Notes: generated from the letters alone by a model not told the origin. 64,000 bases of DNA from JACCSI01 sp963815285 (GCA_963815285.1 CAWFGB010000009.1:186001-250000); one strand, 5' to 3'; positions 33,100 through 42,973 are shown, numbered from the stretch's first letter. Translations and numbers: made by a program.

Positions 33100-33957
33100 T
33101 CACCGCTCGCCCCACTTGAGTTTCTCTCTTAGTACTTCGAAGTAGTTGCGGTTGGCGGCGCGCACCAGCCGGATAGGTTTCTCCGAGCGGGTGATGCTCA
33201 CTTCGTCGCCTCCGCCGAGCGCGAAGCCGTGTTGGCCGTCGAACGTGATGTAGATCTCGGCGCCGTGGTTGCCCGCGGCGGCGCGGACGCGGACCTCGCG
33301 CTCGGCCGGGATGACGATGGGGCGATGGGTGAGCGTGTGGGGAGCGATGGGCGTGAGCACGATCGCGTCCATAGCGGGATGGACGACCGGGCCGCCCGCC
33401 GAGAGGTTATACGCGGTCGAGCCGGTCGGCGTCGCGATGATGAGACCATCGGAGCGGACCGACGTGACGAATTGATCGCCGACCGTCACATCGAGGTCCA
33501 CCATGCGCGACAGGGCGGTGCGCGTGAGCACGATGTCGTTGAGTGCGACGCGGGATGACGAGGGCGTGCGGCCGCACAGCATCATGCGCTCGTCGTGTTC
33601 GATGCGGCCCTGCAGCGCGGCGTCGAGCGCGGTGAACAACTCGGGCCGGGTGATCTCGGTGAGAAAGCCGAGCGCGCCGAAGTTGACGCCGAGGATGGGC
33701 ACGTCGCGCCCACTCTGGCCGATGATGTGGGCGACGGCGAGGAGCGTCCCGTCCCCGCCCAGCACGAGGATGAGGTCCGTCTCGTCCGCGATTCGCTCGC
33801 GTGCGACGACGCGTCGGTCCGTTGCCGGCGGAGCCAGGGCGGCCGCGTCGGCGGACCACACCGCCGGAACTGCGCGCTCGCGGACCCAGGCTTCGAGTTG
33901 CGCGAGCGTCGCACTAGCCGCCGTGAGCTCGTACTTGGTGACAATCCCGAGGCGCAT
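33100..33957 (-). CDS. nadK: NAD kinase
   Basis: A 285-residue ATP-NAD kinase making NADP+. Key motifs: LVLGGDGTLL (GGDGT, about 68-77), GVNFGALGFLTEI, the NAD-binding TPTGSTAYNLSAGGP and a C-terminal FDGQHG. The N-terminus (MRLGIVTK) is normal. Start codon abuts the tlyA stop, so it is translated as the last gene of the hsp20-to-nadK operon. Confidence 0.95.
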   Translation of the reverse strand: MRLGIVTKYELTAASATLAQLEAWVRERAVPAVWSADAAALAPPATDRRVVARERIADETDLILVLGGDGTLLAVAHIIGQSGRDVPILGVNFGALGFLTEITRPELFTALDAALQGRIEHDERMMLCGRTPSSSRVALNDIVLTRTALSRMVDLDVTVGDQFVTSVRSDGLIIATPTGSTAYNLSAGGPVVHPAMDAIVLTPIAPHTLTHRPIVIPAEREVRVRAAAGNHGAEIYITFDGQHGFALGGGDEVSITRSEKPIRLVRAANRNYFEVLREKLKWGER

Positions 33958-34755
33958 CTAGGCCTCGGACTCGCCGCTTCGCGGGTCGTGGGTCTCGCCC
34001 CGCGGGCTCGGCGCGTCCCGCCTCGTCGGGACGAGGTGCATCAGGAACTCGCGATTGCCTTCAGCGCCGGTAATGGGCGATTCGACCATGGCCACGCGCG
34101 TCAATGCTACCCTAGCGGCGGCAGCCGTGACTTCGGTGATCACGCGCGCATGCACGGCCGGATCGGTGACCAGGCCGCCGCGTTCGATGTCCTCGCGTCC
34201 GGCTTCGAATTGCGGTTTGACGAGGGCAACGACGTCAGCGCCCGGTGCGAGCAGCGGTGGAATCACCGGCAGGATGAGCCGAAGCGAGATGAAGGAAACG
34301 TCAACGGTGACAATCCCGGCGCCAGAGCCAAGACCTGGGAGGTCGGCTGCAGACAGTGCCCGCGCGTTCAGCCCCTCGATTACGGTCACGCGCGGGTCCG
34401 ACCGGACTTTCCAGTGCAGCTGATTGTGGCCCACATCGACGGCGATGACGTGTCGCGCGCCCTTCTGAAGCAGCACGTCGGTGAACCCGCCGGTCGATGC
34501 GCCGATGTCGAGGCCCAGGCGTCCACTGACGTCGAGGTGAAACGCCTCCACAGCGTAGGCGAGCTTCACGCCGCCGCGGCTGACCCATGGATGCTCGGGC
34601 TCGGCGACGCGGATCTCCGCGTCGGTTGCCACCAGTGATCCGGCCTTGAGCGACTGAAGGCCGGTCACGTCAACCTTGCCGGCCAGTATTAAGGCGCGGG
34701 CCCTCTCGCGCGACTCGACCAGCCCGCGGTGCACGAGCAACGCGTCCAATCGCAT
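33958..34755 (-). CDS. tlyA: TlyA-family rRNA 2'-O-methyltransferase (hemolysin A family)
   Basis: A 265-residue protein: an S4 RNA-binding domain (MRLDALLVHRGLVESRERARALILAGKV at the start) and an FtsJ-like SAM-dependent methyltransferase domain with LGLDIGASTGGFTDVLLQKGA and a later KPQFEAGRE. Members methylate 16S/23S rRNA ribose in mycobacteria. The ATG at 34755 gives the usual family start; a GTG at 34773 overlapping the ispA stop is also possible. It lies between ispA and nadK, a classic tlyA neighbourhood. Confidence 0.9.
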   Translation of the reverse strand: MRLDALLVHRGLVESRERARALILAGKVDVTGLQSLKAGSLVATDAEIRVAEPEHPWVSRGGVKLAYAVEAFHLDVSGRLGLDIGASTGGFTDVLLQKGARHVIAVDVGHNQLHWKVRSDPRVTVIEGLNARALSAADLPGLGSGAGIVTVDVSFISLRLILPVIPPLLAPGADVVALVKPQFEAGREDIERGGLVTDPAVHARVITEVTAAAARVALTRVAMVESPITGAEGNREFLMHLVPTRRDAPSPRGETHDPRSGESEA

Positions 34756-34769
34756 TCGCGCGGGCGCAA

Positions 34770-35752
34770 TCACGACCGGCGAGCCACAATCCAGCGGGCG
34801 ATGCCCGCCAGGTGGGTCCCTTCGAGTCCGACCGACGCCAGCTGTGCTTCCGCACGCTCGAGGCATTCGGCCGCCAACGCACGCGAGCCGGCGAGGCCAA
34901 ACAGAGCAGGGTAGGTGGGCTTTCCCGCCGCCGCGTCCTTGCCGGCGGTCTTGCCGAGCGCATCCGAGGCCGCCTCGACATCGAGCAGATCATCGACTAT
35001 CTGGAACGCCAGCCCGATGTCGGCCGCGTACCGGTCGATTGCCGAGATGATGGCCTCGCTGGCGCCGGCCAGGACTGCGCCGGCGACCGCCGACGCCCGA
35101 ATGATCGCGCCGGTCTTGCGCGCGTGCATCTGCTCGAGATCCTGCGCGGTGAACGCCGCGGCTGGCTGCTCGGGCGCTACGCCCGGTTCTGAACTCGAGT
35201 CGGTGGCCGTTGATAACTTGGCGCCGGAGGCGGCCGAGATCGATCGCCTGCCCTCCGACCATCCCGGCCGGCCCGGCCGCCGACGCGATGAGTTCGAGGA
35301 CTCGCAGCTTGCGCCACGCGATCTGGGGGTCAGACGACACCGGCTCACGCGCGAGCAGGCGGAAGGCTTCGGCTTGCAGGCCGTCGCCGGCGAGAATCGC
35401 CATCCCGTCACCGGCGACGACGTGCAGGGTCGGACGGCCGCGCCGCAGCGTGTCGTCGTCCATGGCCGGCAGATCGTCGTGTACGAGGGAGTAGGTGTGG
35501 ATCATCTCGATCGCACAGGCGGCGGGCAGGGCCAGCCGTCGGGCCTGAAGACCGCCTGTTGCGTCCGCGGCCGCGAGGACCAGCAGCGGTCGCAGACGTT
35601 TGCCGCCCGCGAGCAGGCTGTAACGCATGGCGTCGGCCAGCACCGGCGGCGCCTCTGGCGGAGCCGACAAGTATCGCGTGAGCGCCGACTCAACTTCCTC
35701 TCGGCGCGCCGCCAGGGTACTGCGCGAGGCCGGTCGCCGCGTCAGTGGTCAT
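34770..35752 (-). pseudogene. ispA: polyprenyl (farnesyl/geranylgeranyl) diphosphate synthase with two apparent +1 frameshifts
   Basis: Three overlapping reading frames together make one normal synthase. Frame A starts at the ATG at 35752 (MTTDAATGLAQY). It shifts after an extra C in a CCC run (plus-strand GGG 35715-35717) into frame B (LAARREEVESALTRYL, KRLRPLLVLAA, LVHDDLPAMDDD with the first Asp-rich motif, MVGGQAIDL). A second extra base near 35235 shifts it into frame C (AASGAKL to QMHARKTGAIIRAS and FQIVDDLLDVE with the second Asp-rich motif). Each join restores family sequence without loss. The enzyme makes prenyl diphosphates for undecaprenyl and quinone tails and is normally essential, so sequencing or assembly error is as likely as real decay. 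It overlaps xseB by 11 nt. Confidence 0.8.
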
Positions 35753-35987
35753 CGTCACCCGGCAGGCCAAGCGCGGCGGGAGCCGGTTTGAGCTCACCGC
35801 GTTCGTTGAGGATCTCGATCCGCCGCTCGGCGTCTTCGAGACGGGCGTGACAGAAACGTGAGAGCTGCACGCCCCGTTCGTAGAGCTCGAGCGACTTCTC
35901 CAATGGCAGATCGCCTTCCTCGAGCTTTTTCACGATGACCTCGAGCTCGGCAATGGCGGCTTCAAAATCCTTGATCGTCGAATCCAT
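35742..35987 (-). CDS. xseB: exodeoxyribonuclease VII small subunit
   Basis: An 81-residue XseB. The family core is FEAAIAELEVIVKKLEEGDLPLEKSLELYERG (about 8-39) followed by a short helical tail and an acidic end (GDDDH). It pairs with XseA, encoded 76 nt upstream. The xseA-xseB-ispA order is conserved in many bacteria. Confidence 0.93.
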   Translation of the reverse strand: MDSTIKDFEAAIAELEVIVKKLEEGDLPLEKSLELYERGVQLSRFCHARLEDAERRIEILNERGELKPAPAALGLPGDDDH

Positions 35988-36063
35988 GATCGGCTTTAGC
36001 TTTCAGCTCACATGTCGGCGTCGGGCCTTTTCAGCTTCGAGCACGGTAGCCGACAGCGAAGAG

Positions 36064-37503
36064 TTATGCCTTTGTGATGCGGACGGTGGAGCGTATCTCG
36101 CCACGTTCCACTCGAACGATAATCTCCTCTCCCGGTGTTACGGTGCTGGCGTCGCGAATGATCCGCGATCGTGACGCGTCCCACGCGACGGCGTAGCCAC
36201 GCGCCAGCACCGAGAGCGGGCTCAAGCCGTCCAGGCGTGCCGCCAGCGACTTGAATCGCGCGTCGGCGGTGTGGAGGCGCCGGCTCGCCGCATGCGCCAG
36301 TTGTCCATCGCGGGCGACCAGGCGCGTCCGCACGGCTGCAAGGCGATGGCGTGGATCGAACTGTGTGAGCGCGCGACGAAGCAGTGCGTGATTACGCGAG
36401 CGTCGCGACAGCGCCCCGTTCATCGCGTGCCGCAATGCGGAGGACAACTCGGCTACGTGACGCCCACGCATCGCCAGTTGTCCACGTCGTCCTGCGTACC
36501 CCGGCCGGGCGAGGAGGACGTTGAGGCGCGATTCAAGCCGCGACACGCGCCCGCGCATCGCTGACTCGAGTCGCCCACCGAGCCGATCGATGAAGTGGCA
36601 AAAGTCGTCTTTGCGCCGAACCACGAGCTCGGCGGCTGCGGATGGTGTCGGCGCGCGCAGGTCCGCGACGAAGTCCGCGATCGTCACGTCGGTTTCATGT
36701 CCGACCGCTGAGATGACTGGTACCGGGCAGGCCGCAATCGCCCGTGCGACTTTCTCCTCGTTGAAAGCCCACAGGTCCTCCAGCGACCCGCCGCCCCGGC
36801 CGACAATCACCACGTCGACGGCGTGGATGCGCGCAATCTGTCGCAGCGCGCGGACGATCTCGCCGGCCGCATCCTCGCCTTGCACGCGCGAGGGGGCAAT
36901 GACTAGGTGCGCGTTCGGGTAGCGCCGCCGCAGCACGCGCACGATGTCACGCAGCGCCGCACCGTCAATCGAGGTCACGATGCCAACGCGGCGCGGCAAC
37001 GCCGGCAAGGGGCGCTTGCGTGCCGTCTCGAACAGGCCTTCCGCGGCGAGCTTCTTCTTCAGCTGCTCGAAGGCCAGCTGCAGGGCGCCAAAGCCGTGCG
37101 GCTCCATGTGCTCGCCGACCAACTGATACTCGCCCTTCGGGTCGTACACGCTGATGCGGCCGCGAACAACGACGTGGAGCCCGTCCTCGGGCTTGAACTT
37201 CAGATAGCGCAGCGCCGAGCGGAACATCACGCCCTTCACCTGCGAGCCGCCATCCTTCAAGGTGAAATACAGATGGCCAGTGGTCCAGACCTTCGCGTTG
37301 GACAACTCGCCTTCGACCCAGATCTCGGGGAACGTCGTTTCGAGCACCTCGCGCAGATTTGCGGTGAGTTCGCTGACCGTGAGGATCTGTCTGGCCGGGA
37401 TGGGGGCGACATCCGTCTGGGGCGCCGAATCCGCGCTCGGTGCCGTTGTCTTCTCCGGCTCGGGTTCCGGCTCCTCAAACGGCAGATCGAACAGCGTCCT
37501 CAC
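36064..37503 (-). CDS. xseA: exodeoxyribonuclease VII large subunit
   Basis: A 479-residue XseA that degrades single-stranded DNA. After a Pro/Glu-rich N-terminal 35 residues comes the OB-fold domain (LTVSELTANLREVLETTFPEIWVEGELSN, then HLYFTLKD), then the catalytic domain with GIVTSIDGAALRDI, VVIVGRGGGSLEDLWAFN and SAVGHETDVTIADFVADLRAPTPSAAAE, and a long helical C-terminus rich in Arg. ATGA overlap with the phosphodiesterase gene upstream. Confidence 0.95.
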   Translation of the reverse strand: MRTLFDLPFEEPEPEPEKTTAPSADSAPQTDVAPIPARQILTVSELTANLREVLETTFPEIWVEGELSNAKVWTTGHLYFTLKDGGSQVKGVMFRSALRYLKFKPEDGLHVVVRGRISVYDPKGEYQLVGEHMEPHGFGALQLAFEQLKKKLAAEGLFETARKRPLPALPRRVGIVTSIDGAALRDIVRVLRRRYPNAHLVIAPSRVQGEDAAGEIVRALRQIARIHAVDVVIVGRGGGSLEDLWAFNEEKVARAIAACPVPVISAVGHETDVTIADFVADLRAPTPSAAAELVVRRKDDFCHFIDRLGGRLESAMRGRVSRLESRLNVLLARPGYAGRRGQLAMRGRHVAELSSALRHAMNGALSRRSRNHALLRRALTQFDPRHRLAAVRTRLVARDGQLAHAASRRLHTADARFKSLAARLDGLSPLSVLARGYAVAWDASRSRIIRDASTVTPGEEIIVRVERGEIRSTVRITKA

Positions 37504-38297
37504 GGCTCCAGCTCCACGGCGGAGACGATCAACCGCTCGATCCCGCTGGCCCGACCGGTCAGCGGATCGGCGGTGATGATGACGCCGTGCAGACGCGGAT
37601 CTCCGGTGGCGGCGTCGAATCGTGAGGGGAGGGCAGAGGTAAACCGCGCGATGGCGCCGGTGCGTTCCATCCCGATGACGCCATCATGCGGTCCGGTCAT
37701 TCCGACGTCGGTCAGATACGCCGTGCCGCCCGGGAGCAGGCGCTCGTCGGCAGTCTGCACGTGAGTATGGGTTCCAATCACAGCGGTCACGAGGCCGTCG
37801 AGATACCAGCCCATGGCAAGCTTCTCCGATGTGGCTTCGGCGTGGAAGTCCACGAAGATCACCGTCGCACCGGCCTCCCGCACGCGCGCAATCTGGTGCT
37901 TCACGATCTCGAACGGGTTGTCCACCGGCGCCATGAAGATGCGACCCATTACATTGATCACGCCAACCCCGATGCCGTCGTCGGTCCGCCAGACGAAAGA
38001 GCCCGAGCCCGGCGTGCCCTGAGGGTAGTTGGCCGGCCGGAGCAGGCGCGGTTCGTCGGCGATGAAATCCACCACTTCACGCTTGTCCCAGATGTGATTG
38101 CCCGACGTCAGCACGTGAATGCCGGCCTTCAGCAGGTCGTTGGTTATCTCGCGCGTAATACCGGCGCCGCCTGCCGCATTCTCGCCGTTTGCCAGCACGA
38201 CGTCGATACCGTGGCGCCGAACGATTGCGGGCAGGCCGCGGCGAACCAGATCACGGCCCGGCCGGGCGACGATGTCGCCGATGAAGAGGAGCTTCAT
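37500..38297 (-). CDS. YmdB-family metallophosphoesterase (TIGR00282 type)
   Basis: A 265-residue calcineurin-like phosphoesterase. Metal-site motifs: IGDIVARPGR (6-15), NGENAAGGAGIT (GEN, near 38-49), TSGNHIWD (GNH, near 64-71), VDFHAEATSEK and GTHTHVQTAD. Close to Bacillus YmdB, a 2',3'-cyclic-nucleotide phosphodiesterase that affects biofilm choice. Usually next to xse or rny genes, as here. Coupled by ATGA overlaps on both sides. Confidence 0.9.
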   Translation of the reverse strand: MKLLFIGDIVARPGRDLVRRGLPAIVRRHGIDVVLANGENAAGGAGITREITNDLLKAGIHVLTSGNHIWDKREVVDFIADEPRLLRPANYPQGTPGSGSFVWRTDDGIGVGVINVMGRIFMAPVDNPFEIVKHQIARVREAGATVIFVDFHAEATSEKLAMGWYLDGLVTAVIGTHTHVQTADERLLPGGTAYLTDVGMTGPHDGVIGMERTGAIARFTSALPSRFDAATGDPRLHGVIITADPLTGRASGIERLIVSAVELEP

Positions 38298-38779
38298 CCG
38301 ACCGGCTGCGCGGGCTCGGTCTCGATGGACACGAGGATCTCGCGTCCGCGACGTTCCGCCAGCTTGGGCAGGATGATGCGCAGTTCGCCGTCTTTCAGTC
38401 GGGCCCGCGCCCGGGTCGCGTCAACAGCGGCATGAACCCGCACCGCGCGCGCAAACCGGCCGAAATCGCGCTCCACTAGATGGAAGCTCGCCGGACCATG
38501 AGCCGGTTCTGGACGCTCTTTCTCGCCCACCACGAGAACGACACCCGACTTGATCAGGACGCGGCACCCGTCAGGCGAGACGCCAGGCAGATCGATCACG
38601 ATCTCGATGGTCTGCTCGGTCTCGAACACGTCCTGCAGCGGCATGCACTCGCCGGACACCAACGGCCGGCGATCGGGTCGGCGCCGGTTGAGTTCCTCGA
38701 ACAGTCGTCGCACTTCCTGACCGAGGTCTCCGACATCCGTTGACACAAGCATCCGAGCGATAGGACGCATCCTGCTCAT
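38294..38779 (-). CDS. Hsp20/alpha-crystallin-family small heat-shock protein
   Basis: A 161-residue small chaperone. The alpha-crystallin domain runs from about residue 47 (PLQDVFETEQTIEIVIDLPGV) to the LKDGELRIILPKL strand near 140. A polar N-terminal 45 residues and a short C-terminal tail follow the family pattern. It is the first gene of the operon that continues into ymdB-xseA-xseB and is divergent from dnaK across 170 nt. It is clearly different from the second Hsp20 at 40.9 kb. Confidence 0.88.
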   Translation of the reverse strand: MSRMRPIARMLVSTDVGDLGQEVRRLFEELNRRRPDRRPLVSGECMPLQDVFETEQTIEIVIDLPGVSPDGCRVLIKSGVVLVVGEKERPEPAHGPASFHLVERDFGRFARAVRVHAAVDATRARARLKDGELRIILPKLAERRGREILVSIETEPAQPVG

Positions 38780-38949
38780 GATAGCGCGGGCGCAGTTGGG
38801 AGATTTTCATTCGCTGAGCTTGTCTGTTTGAAACCTTCCTTGAATTACTGCGTCTATTATATTAGTTAATACGCATCAGATTAAATGCTTTATATATACT
38901 CATATAAATTCTAGAATAGGAAACAGATTCAAGAAAGCGGGGGAAGTAA
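38780..38949. promoter_or_regulatory. AT-rich divergent control region between hsp20 and dnaK
   Basis: This is among the most AT-rich stretches of the window. It carries the perfect inverted repeat TTTATAT-N6-ATATAAA (38889-38908) and an inverted pair CTTGAAT (38838-38844) and ATTCAAG (about 38928-38934). No CIRCE (HrcA) and no full HAIR (HspR) element was found, and no convincing sigma-32 promoter. GGGGGAAG lies just before the dnaK ATG. Confidence 0.5.
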
Positions 38950-40818
<1,869 letters not shown>

Positions 40819-40871
40819 CGCGGCGTTGACGTCACGGTTGTAACGCTCGGCTCCAGCCGGGATGTGTAGAA

Positions 40872-40891
40872 GGCGGGGTCTCGGCCCCGCC
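40872..40891 (+). promoter_or_regulatory. hairpin directly before the hsp20 ribosome-binding site
   Basis: GGCGGGG-TCTCGG-CCCCGCC forms a perfect 7-bp GC stem with a 6-nt loop, ending one base before the AGGAGG Shine-Dalgarno (40892-40897). It is too stable to melt at ordinary heat-shock temperatures, so a stability or processing element between dnaK and hsp20 is more likely than a thermometer. Confidence 0.5.
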
Positions 40892-40905
40892 AGGAGGAAG
40901 AAACA

Positions 40906-41352
40906 ATGTCACTGGTTCGATTTGATCCGTTCCGCGATCTCGCGGTTCTTCAGGGCCGCATGAATCGGCTCTTCAACGAAGTGCACAGCCCCCGTCAATC
41001 CGACGATCTCAAGAGCCGTGGCACATGGACGCCCGCGGTGGACATTTATGAGGTCGACGGTGCACTGGTCCTCAAGGCGGAGCTGCCCGAGATGCGACGG
41101 GAAGACATCGACGTCAGCGTCGAGAACAACACCCTGACGATTCGTGGCGAGCGCAAGCTCGATAACGAGATCAAGCAGGAAAACTTTCACCGCATCGAGC
41201 GGGCGTACGGCAGCTTTGTGCGCTCGTTCTCGCTTCCGCCCACAGTTGACGCCGGCAAAATCGGCGCCGAATACAAGAACGGCGTATTGTCGGTCAAGCT
41301 GCCGGTGCGCGAGGACGCCAAGCCGCGCACGATCAAGATCGAGGCGGCGTAA
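40906..41352 (+). CDS. Hsp20/alpha-crystallin-family small heat-shock protein
   Basis: A 148-residue class A small heat-shock protein: N-terminal SLVRFDPFRDLAVLQGRMNRLF, alpha-crystallin domain from PAVDIYEVDGALVLKAELPE to YKNGVLSVKLPVRED, and a C-terminal tail with the KPRTIKIEAA end. It starts 87 nt after dnaK, behind a strong hairpin and an AGGAGG, and is probably co-transcribed with dnaK. It binds unfolding proteins for DnaK-dependent refolding. Confidence 0.94.
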   Translation: MSLVRFDPFRDLAVLQGRMNRLFNEVHSPRQSDDLKSRGTWTPAVDIYEVDGALVLKAELPEMRREDIDVSVENNTLTIRGERKLDNEIKQENFHRIERAYGSFVRSFSLPPTVDAGKIGAEYKNGVLSVKLPVREDAKPRTIKIEAA

Positions 41353-41389
41353 CCGAGATCCCAACGTTCCAGCCACGGGCGTGGCGAAC

Positions 41390-41490
41390 GGGGTTCCAGT
41401 CACAGGGTTCACGGGAGTTCGCGAACCCTGTAGAACCCGCCGTGAATGGAACCCCGCGCGGGAACTTCGTGCGGGAACTTCGTGTTGGAA
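41390..41490. repeat. short block of GGAAC-type repeats upstream of the YvlD-like gene
   Basis: The motif family GGAACCCCG / GGAACTTCGTG appears several times, in both orientations: GGGGTTCC (inverse), TGGAACCCCG, then GGGAACTTCGTG twice in tandem. The same unit makes the large array on the other side of the gene (about 41937-42180). Confidence 0.6.
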
Positions 41491-41525
41491 ATCCTACGAC
41501 ATGTAGTCGGGCGGGCCGGGCCTGG

Positions 41526-41531
41526 TAGGAT
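41526..41531 (+). promoter_or_regulatory. -10 box of leaderless YvlD-like mRNA
   Basis: TAGGAT ends 6 nt before the ATG at 41538; no Shine-Dalgarno is present. Confidence 0.5.
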
Positions 41532-41537
41532 CGCGGC

Positions 41538-41882
41538 ATGGGCGGGTTCCTGATCCATGCCGTGGTCCTGGCCGTCGCCATTTGGATCACCGCGCAAGTG
41601 GTATCGGGTGTCACGGTCGCCTCGTGGGGTGCGCTCGCAATTGCTGCGCTCGTGCTGGCCCTCGTCAACGCGATTGTGCGTCCCATCCTCGTCATTTTGA
41701 CGCTGCCAATCACGGTGCTGACGCTGGGGCTGTTCTATCTGGTCATCAACGGCGCCGCCTTTGGCCTCGCGGCTGCTGTGGTGCCCGGTTTCCAGGTCGC
41801 CTCGTGGACGTCGGCCATTCTCGGAGCGCTGCTGACGAGCCTGGTCTCCTGGTTTCTGGGCATCTTCGTCCGCCGGGACTAA
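41538..41882 (+). CDS. YvlD-like phage-holin-family membrane protein
   Basis: A 114-residue inner-membrane protein with four helices. It matches the widespread DUF360/YvlD group: LIHAVVLAVAIWITAQVVSGV at the start, ALVLALVNAIVRPILVILTLPITVLTLGLFYLVIN in the middle (the NAIVRPIL..LPIT segment is the family signature), and VVPGF..ASWTSAILGALLTSLVSW at the end. The name comes from distant phage holins; the real role is unknown. It is flanked on both sides by the same GGAAC-type repeats. Confidence 0.85.
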   Translation: MGGFLIHAVVLAVAIWITAQVVSGVTVASWGALAIAALVLALVNAIVRPILVILTLPITVLTLGLFYLVINGAAFGLAAAVVPGFQVASWTSAILGALLTSLVSWFLGIFVRRD

Positions 41883-41936
41883 CACGACTAAAGGAGAACG
41901 GCTCCCTCGCGGACCGGGTCGCCTGGCGGCCTTTGG

Positions 41937-42180
41937 AACCTGGAACCCGTGCAGGAAGCCCCGTGAACCCCGGGAAGGAACCTCGTGAAGGAACCTTGGG
42001 AACAACCCGCGAAGGAACCCCGTGAAGGAACCCCGTGAAGGAACGCTGGGAACAACCCCGAGAAGGAACCCCCCCGGAGAAGGAACCCCCCGGAGAAGGA
42101 ACCGTGGGAAGGAACCCCCGGGTCCAACCGGTTCCGGAACCCCGTGCCGGAACCCTTAATCGGAACCCCGTGATAGAGTG
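41937..42180 (+). repeat. degenerate tandem array with 13-nt core unit GGAACCCCGTGAA
   Basis: About 17 units beginning GGAAC or GAAC fill this stretch. Exact copies of GGAACCCCGTGAA stand next to each other near 42013-42038. Others vary in the tail (CTCGTGAA, CGTGGGAA) or expand the C run (CCCCCCCGGAGAA, CCCCCCGGAGAA). Twice an inserted GAACAACCC segment breaks the pattern, suggesting a higher-order repeat of about 60 nt. It runs up to the -10 box of the next gene. Open frames through it are low complexity and unlikely to be coding. Confidence 0.85.
42174..42179 (+). promoter_or_regulatory. -10 box of leaderless omega-like gene
   Basis: TAGAGT ends 8 nt before the ATG at 42188 and directly follows the last GGAACCCCGTGA unit of the repeat array. 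Confidence 0.4.
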
Positions 42181-42187
42181 AGAAGTT

Positions 42188-42472
42188 ATGTCTGAGTTAG
42201 AGATCCAACAGGGCGAGACGCCGATCGTGGAGGACCCCGAAGTTCCTCGCGAGCCCGCGGCGCCAATCGAAAGCCGGTTCCTGTTCGTGGACGTCGCCGC
42301 ACTCCGAGCCAAGCAGCTTCGCCGGGGCGCCAAGGCCCGTCTGTCTGACGACCCTGAAGCCAACCACGGACCGCGGCCCATCAAGGCCGAGCGCATGGCG
42401 ATGTCCGAAGTCCGCAACGGGCTGGTGGAGTGGCAACTGCCCGATTTCAAAGCCGTCTTCGATACGCGGTAG
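42188..42472 (+). CDS. rpoZ: probable RNA polymerase omega subunit (RpoZ-like)
   Basis: A 94-residue protein. After an acidic N-terminal 28 residues it reads SRFLFVDVAALRAKQLRRGA (about 29-48), then RPIKAERMAMSEVRNGLVEW. This follows the omega/Rpb6 pattern in which an S/NRF..V..AA.RAxQL helix is followed by a K/R-P segment and the AxxE(I/V)xxGL helix. Normal omega is 70-110 residues. It would stabilise RNA polymerase assembly. Identification is by pattern only and could be checked by profile search. Confidence 0.6.
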   Translation: MSELEIQQGETPIVEDPEVPREPAAPIESRFLFVDVAALRAKQLRRGAKARLSDDPEANHGPRPIKAERMAMSEVRNGLVEWQLPDFKAVFDTR

Positions 42473-42588
42473 CTGCATCGCCAGAGTTCAAAACCGCCAG
42501 ACCTGCGGTGCAAAGCCCAAGTTCGCGCTCGTCGTTTTGAACTTCTTCCCCCCTCCTCTCGTCACAAGGCCTTGAGAGGGGGCGGGCT

Positions 42589-42933
42589 TTGGTCGAACTG
42601 GCAATCCTGGCGCTGCTGGCCGTCGTCGGATTGGCGGTCTTCGCCATCCTCGGGTTCGTGTTCTTCCTGCTCAAGATCGTCTTCTGGGTCGTTTTTCTCC
42701 CAATCCGAATTCTCCTCAAGCTGCTGTGGTTGCCACTCGGCCTGGCGTTCGGCGCCGTGGGGATGACGGTCGGCCTCGCGGCACTTCCCATTCTGTTCGT
42801 CATCGGCAGCGCTTTTGTGGTCTTCGCACTGCTGGCAACGCTCGTCGGGTTGATCATTCCCGCGATTCCATTCGTGCTGCTGGGACTGCTGATCTGGGCC
42901 CTGGTCAGGAAGCCGCCGGTCGCGGTCGCTTAG
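42589..42933 (+). CDS. small membrane protein, unknown function
   Basis: A 114-residue, almost wholly hydrophobic protein: two or three helices over residues 4-50 with a basic break (PIRILLKLLWLPLG), then two helices over 55-108 and a basic C-terminus. A TTG start at 42589 is the only start near a Shine-Dalgarno-like AGGGGG; the GTC codon that follows makes a GTG start impossible at this place. No family recognised. It ends 40 nt before the end of convergent gatA. Confidence 0.55.
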   Translation: MVELAILALLAVVGLAVFAILGFVFFLLKIVFWVVFLPIRILLKLLWLPLGLAFGAVGMTVGLAALPILFVIGSAFVVFALLATLVGLIIPAIPFVLLGLLIWALVRKPPVAVA

Positions 42934-42973
42934 CCTCCGCGGGCGGATCGGTCCAGCCAAGCCGCGAGATCAG

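Noticed and set aside
38780..38949. CIRCE or sigma-32 heat-shock promoter upstream of dnaK
   Set aside because: No TTAGCACTC-N9-GAGTGCTAA match; CTTGAA is present but no CCCCAT-type -10 at the proper distance.
41746..42513. 255-codon minus-strand frame through the GGAAC repeat array
   Set aside because: Translation is a repetitive VPSRGSF-like low-complexity string created by the DNA repeat, and it also covers the omega-like gene in antisense.
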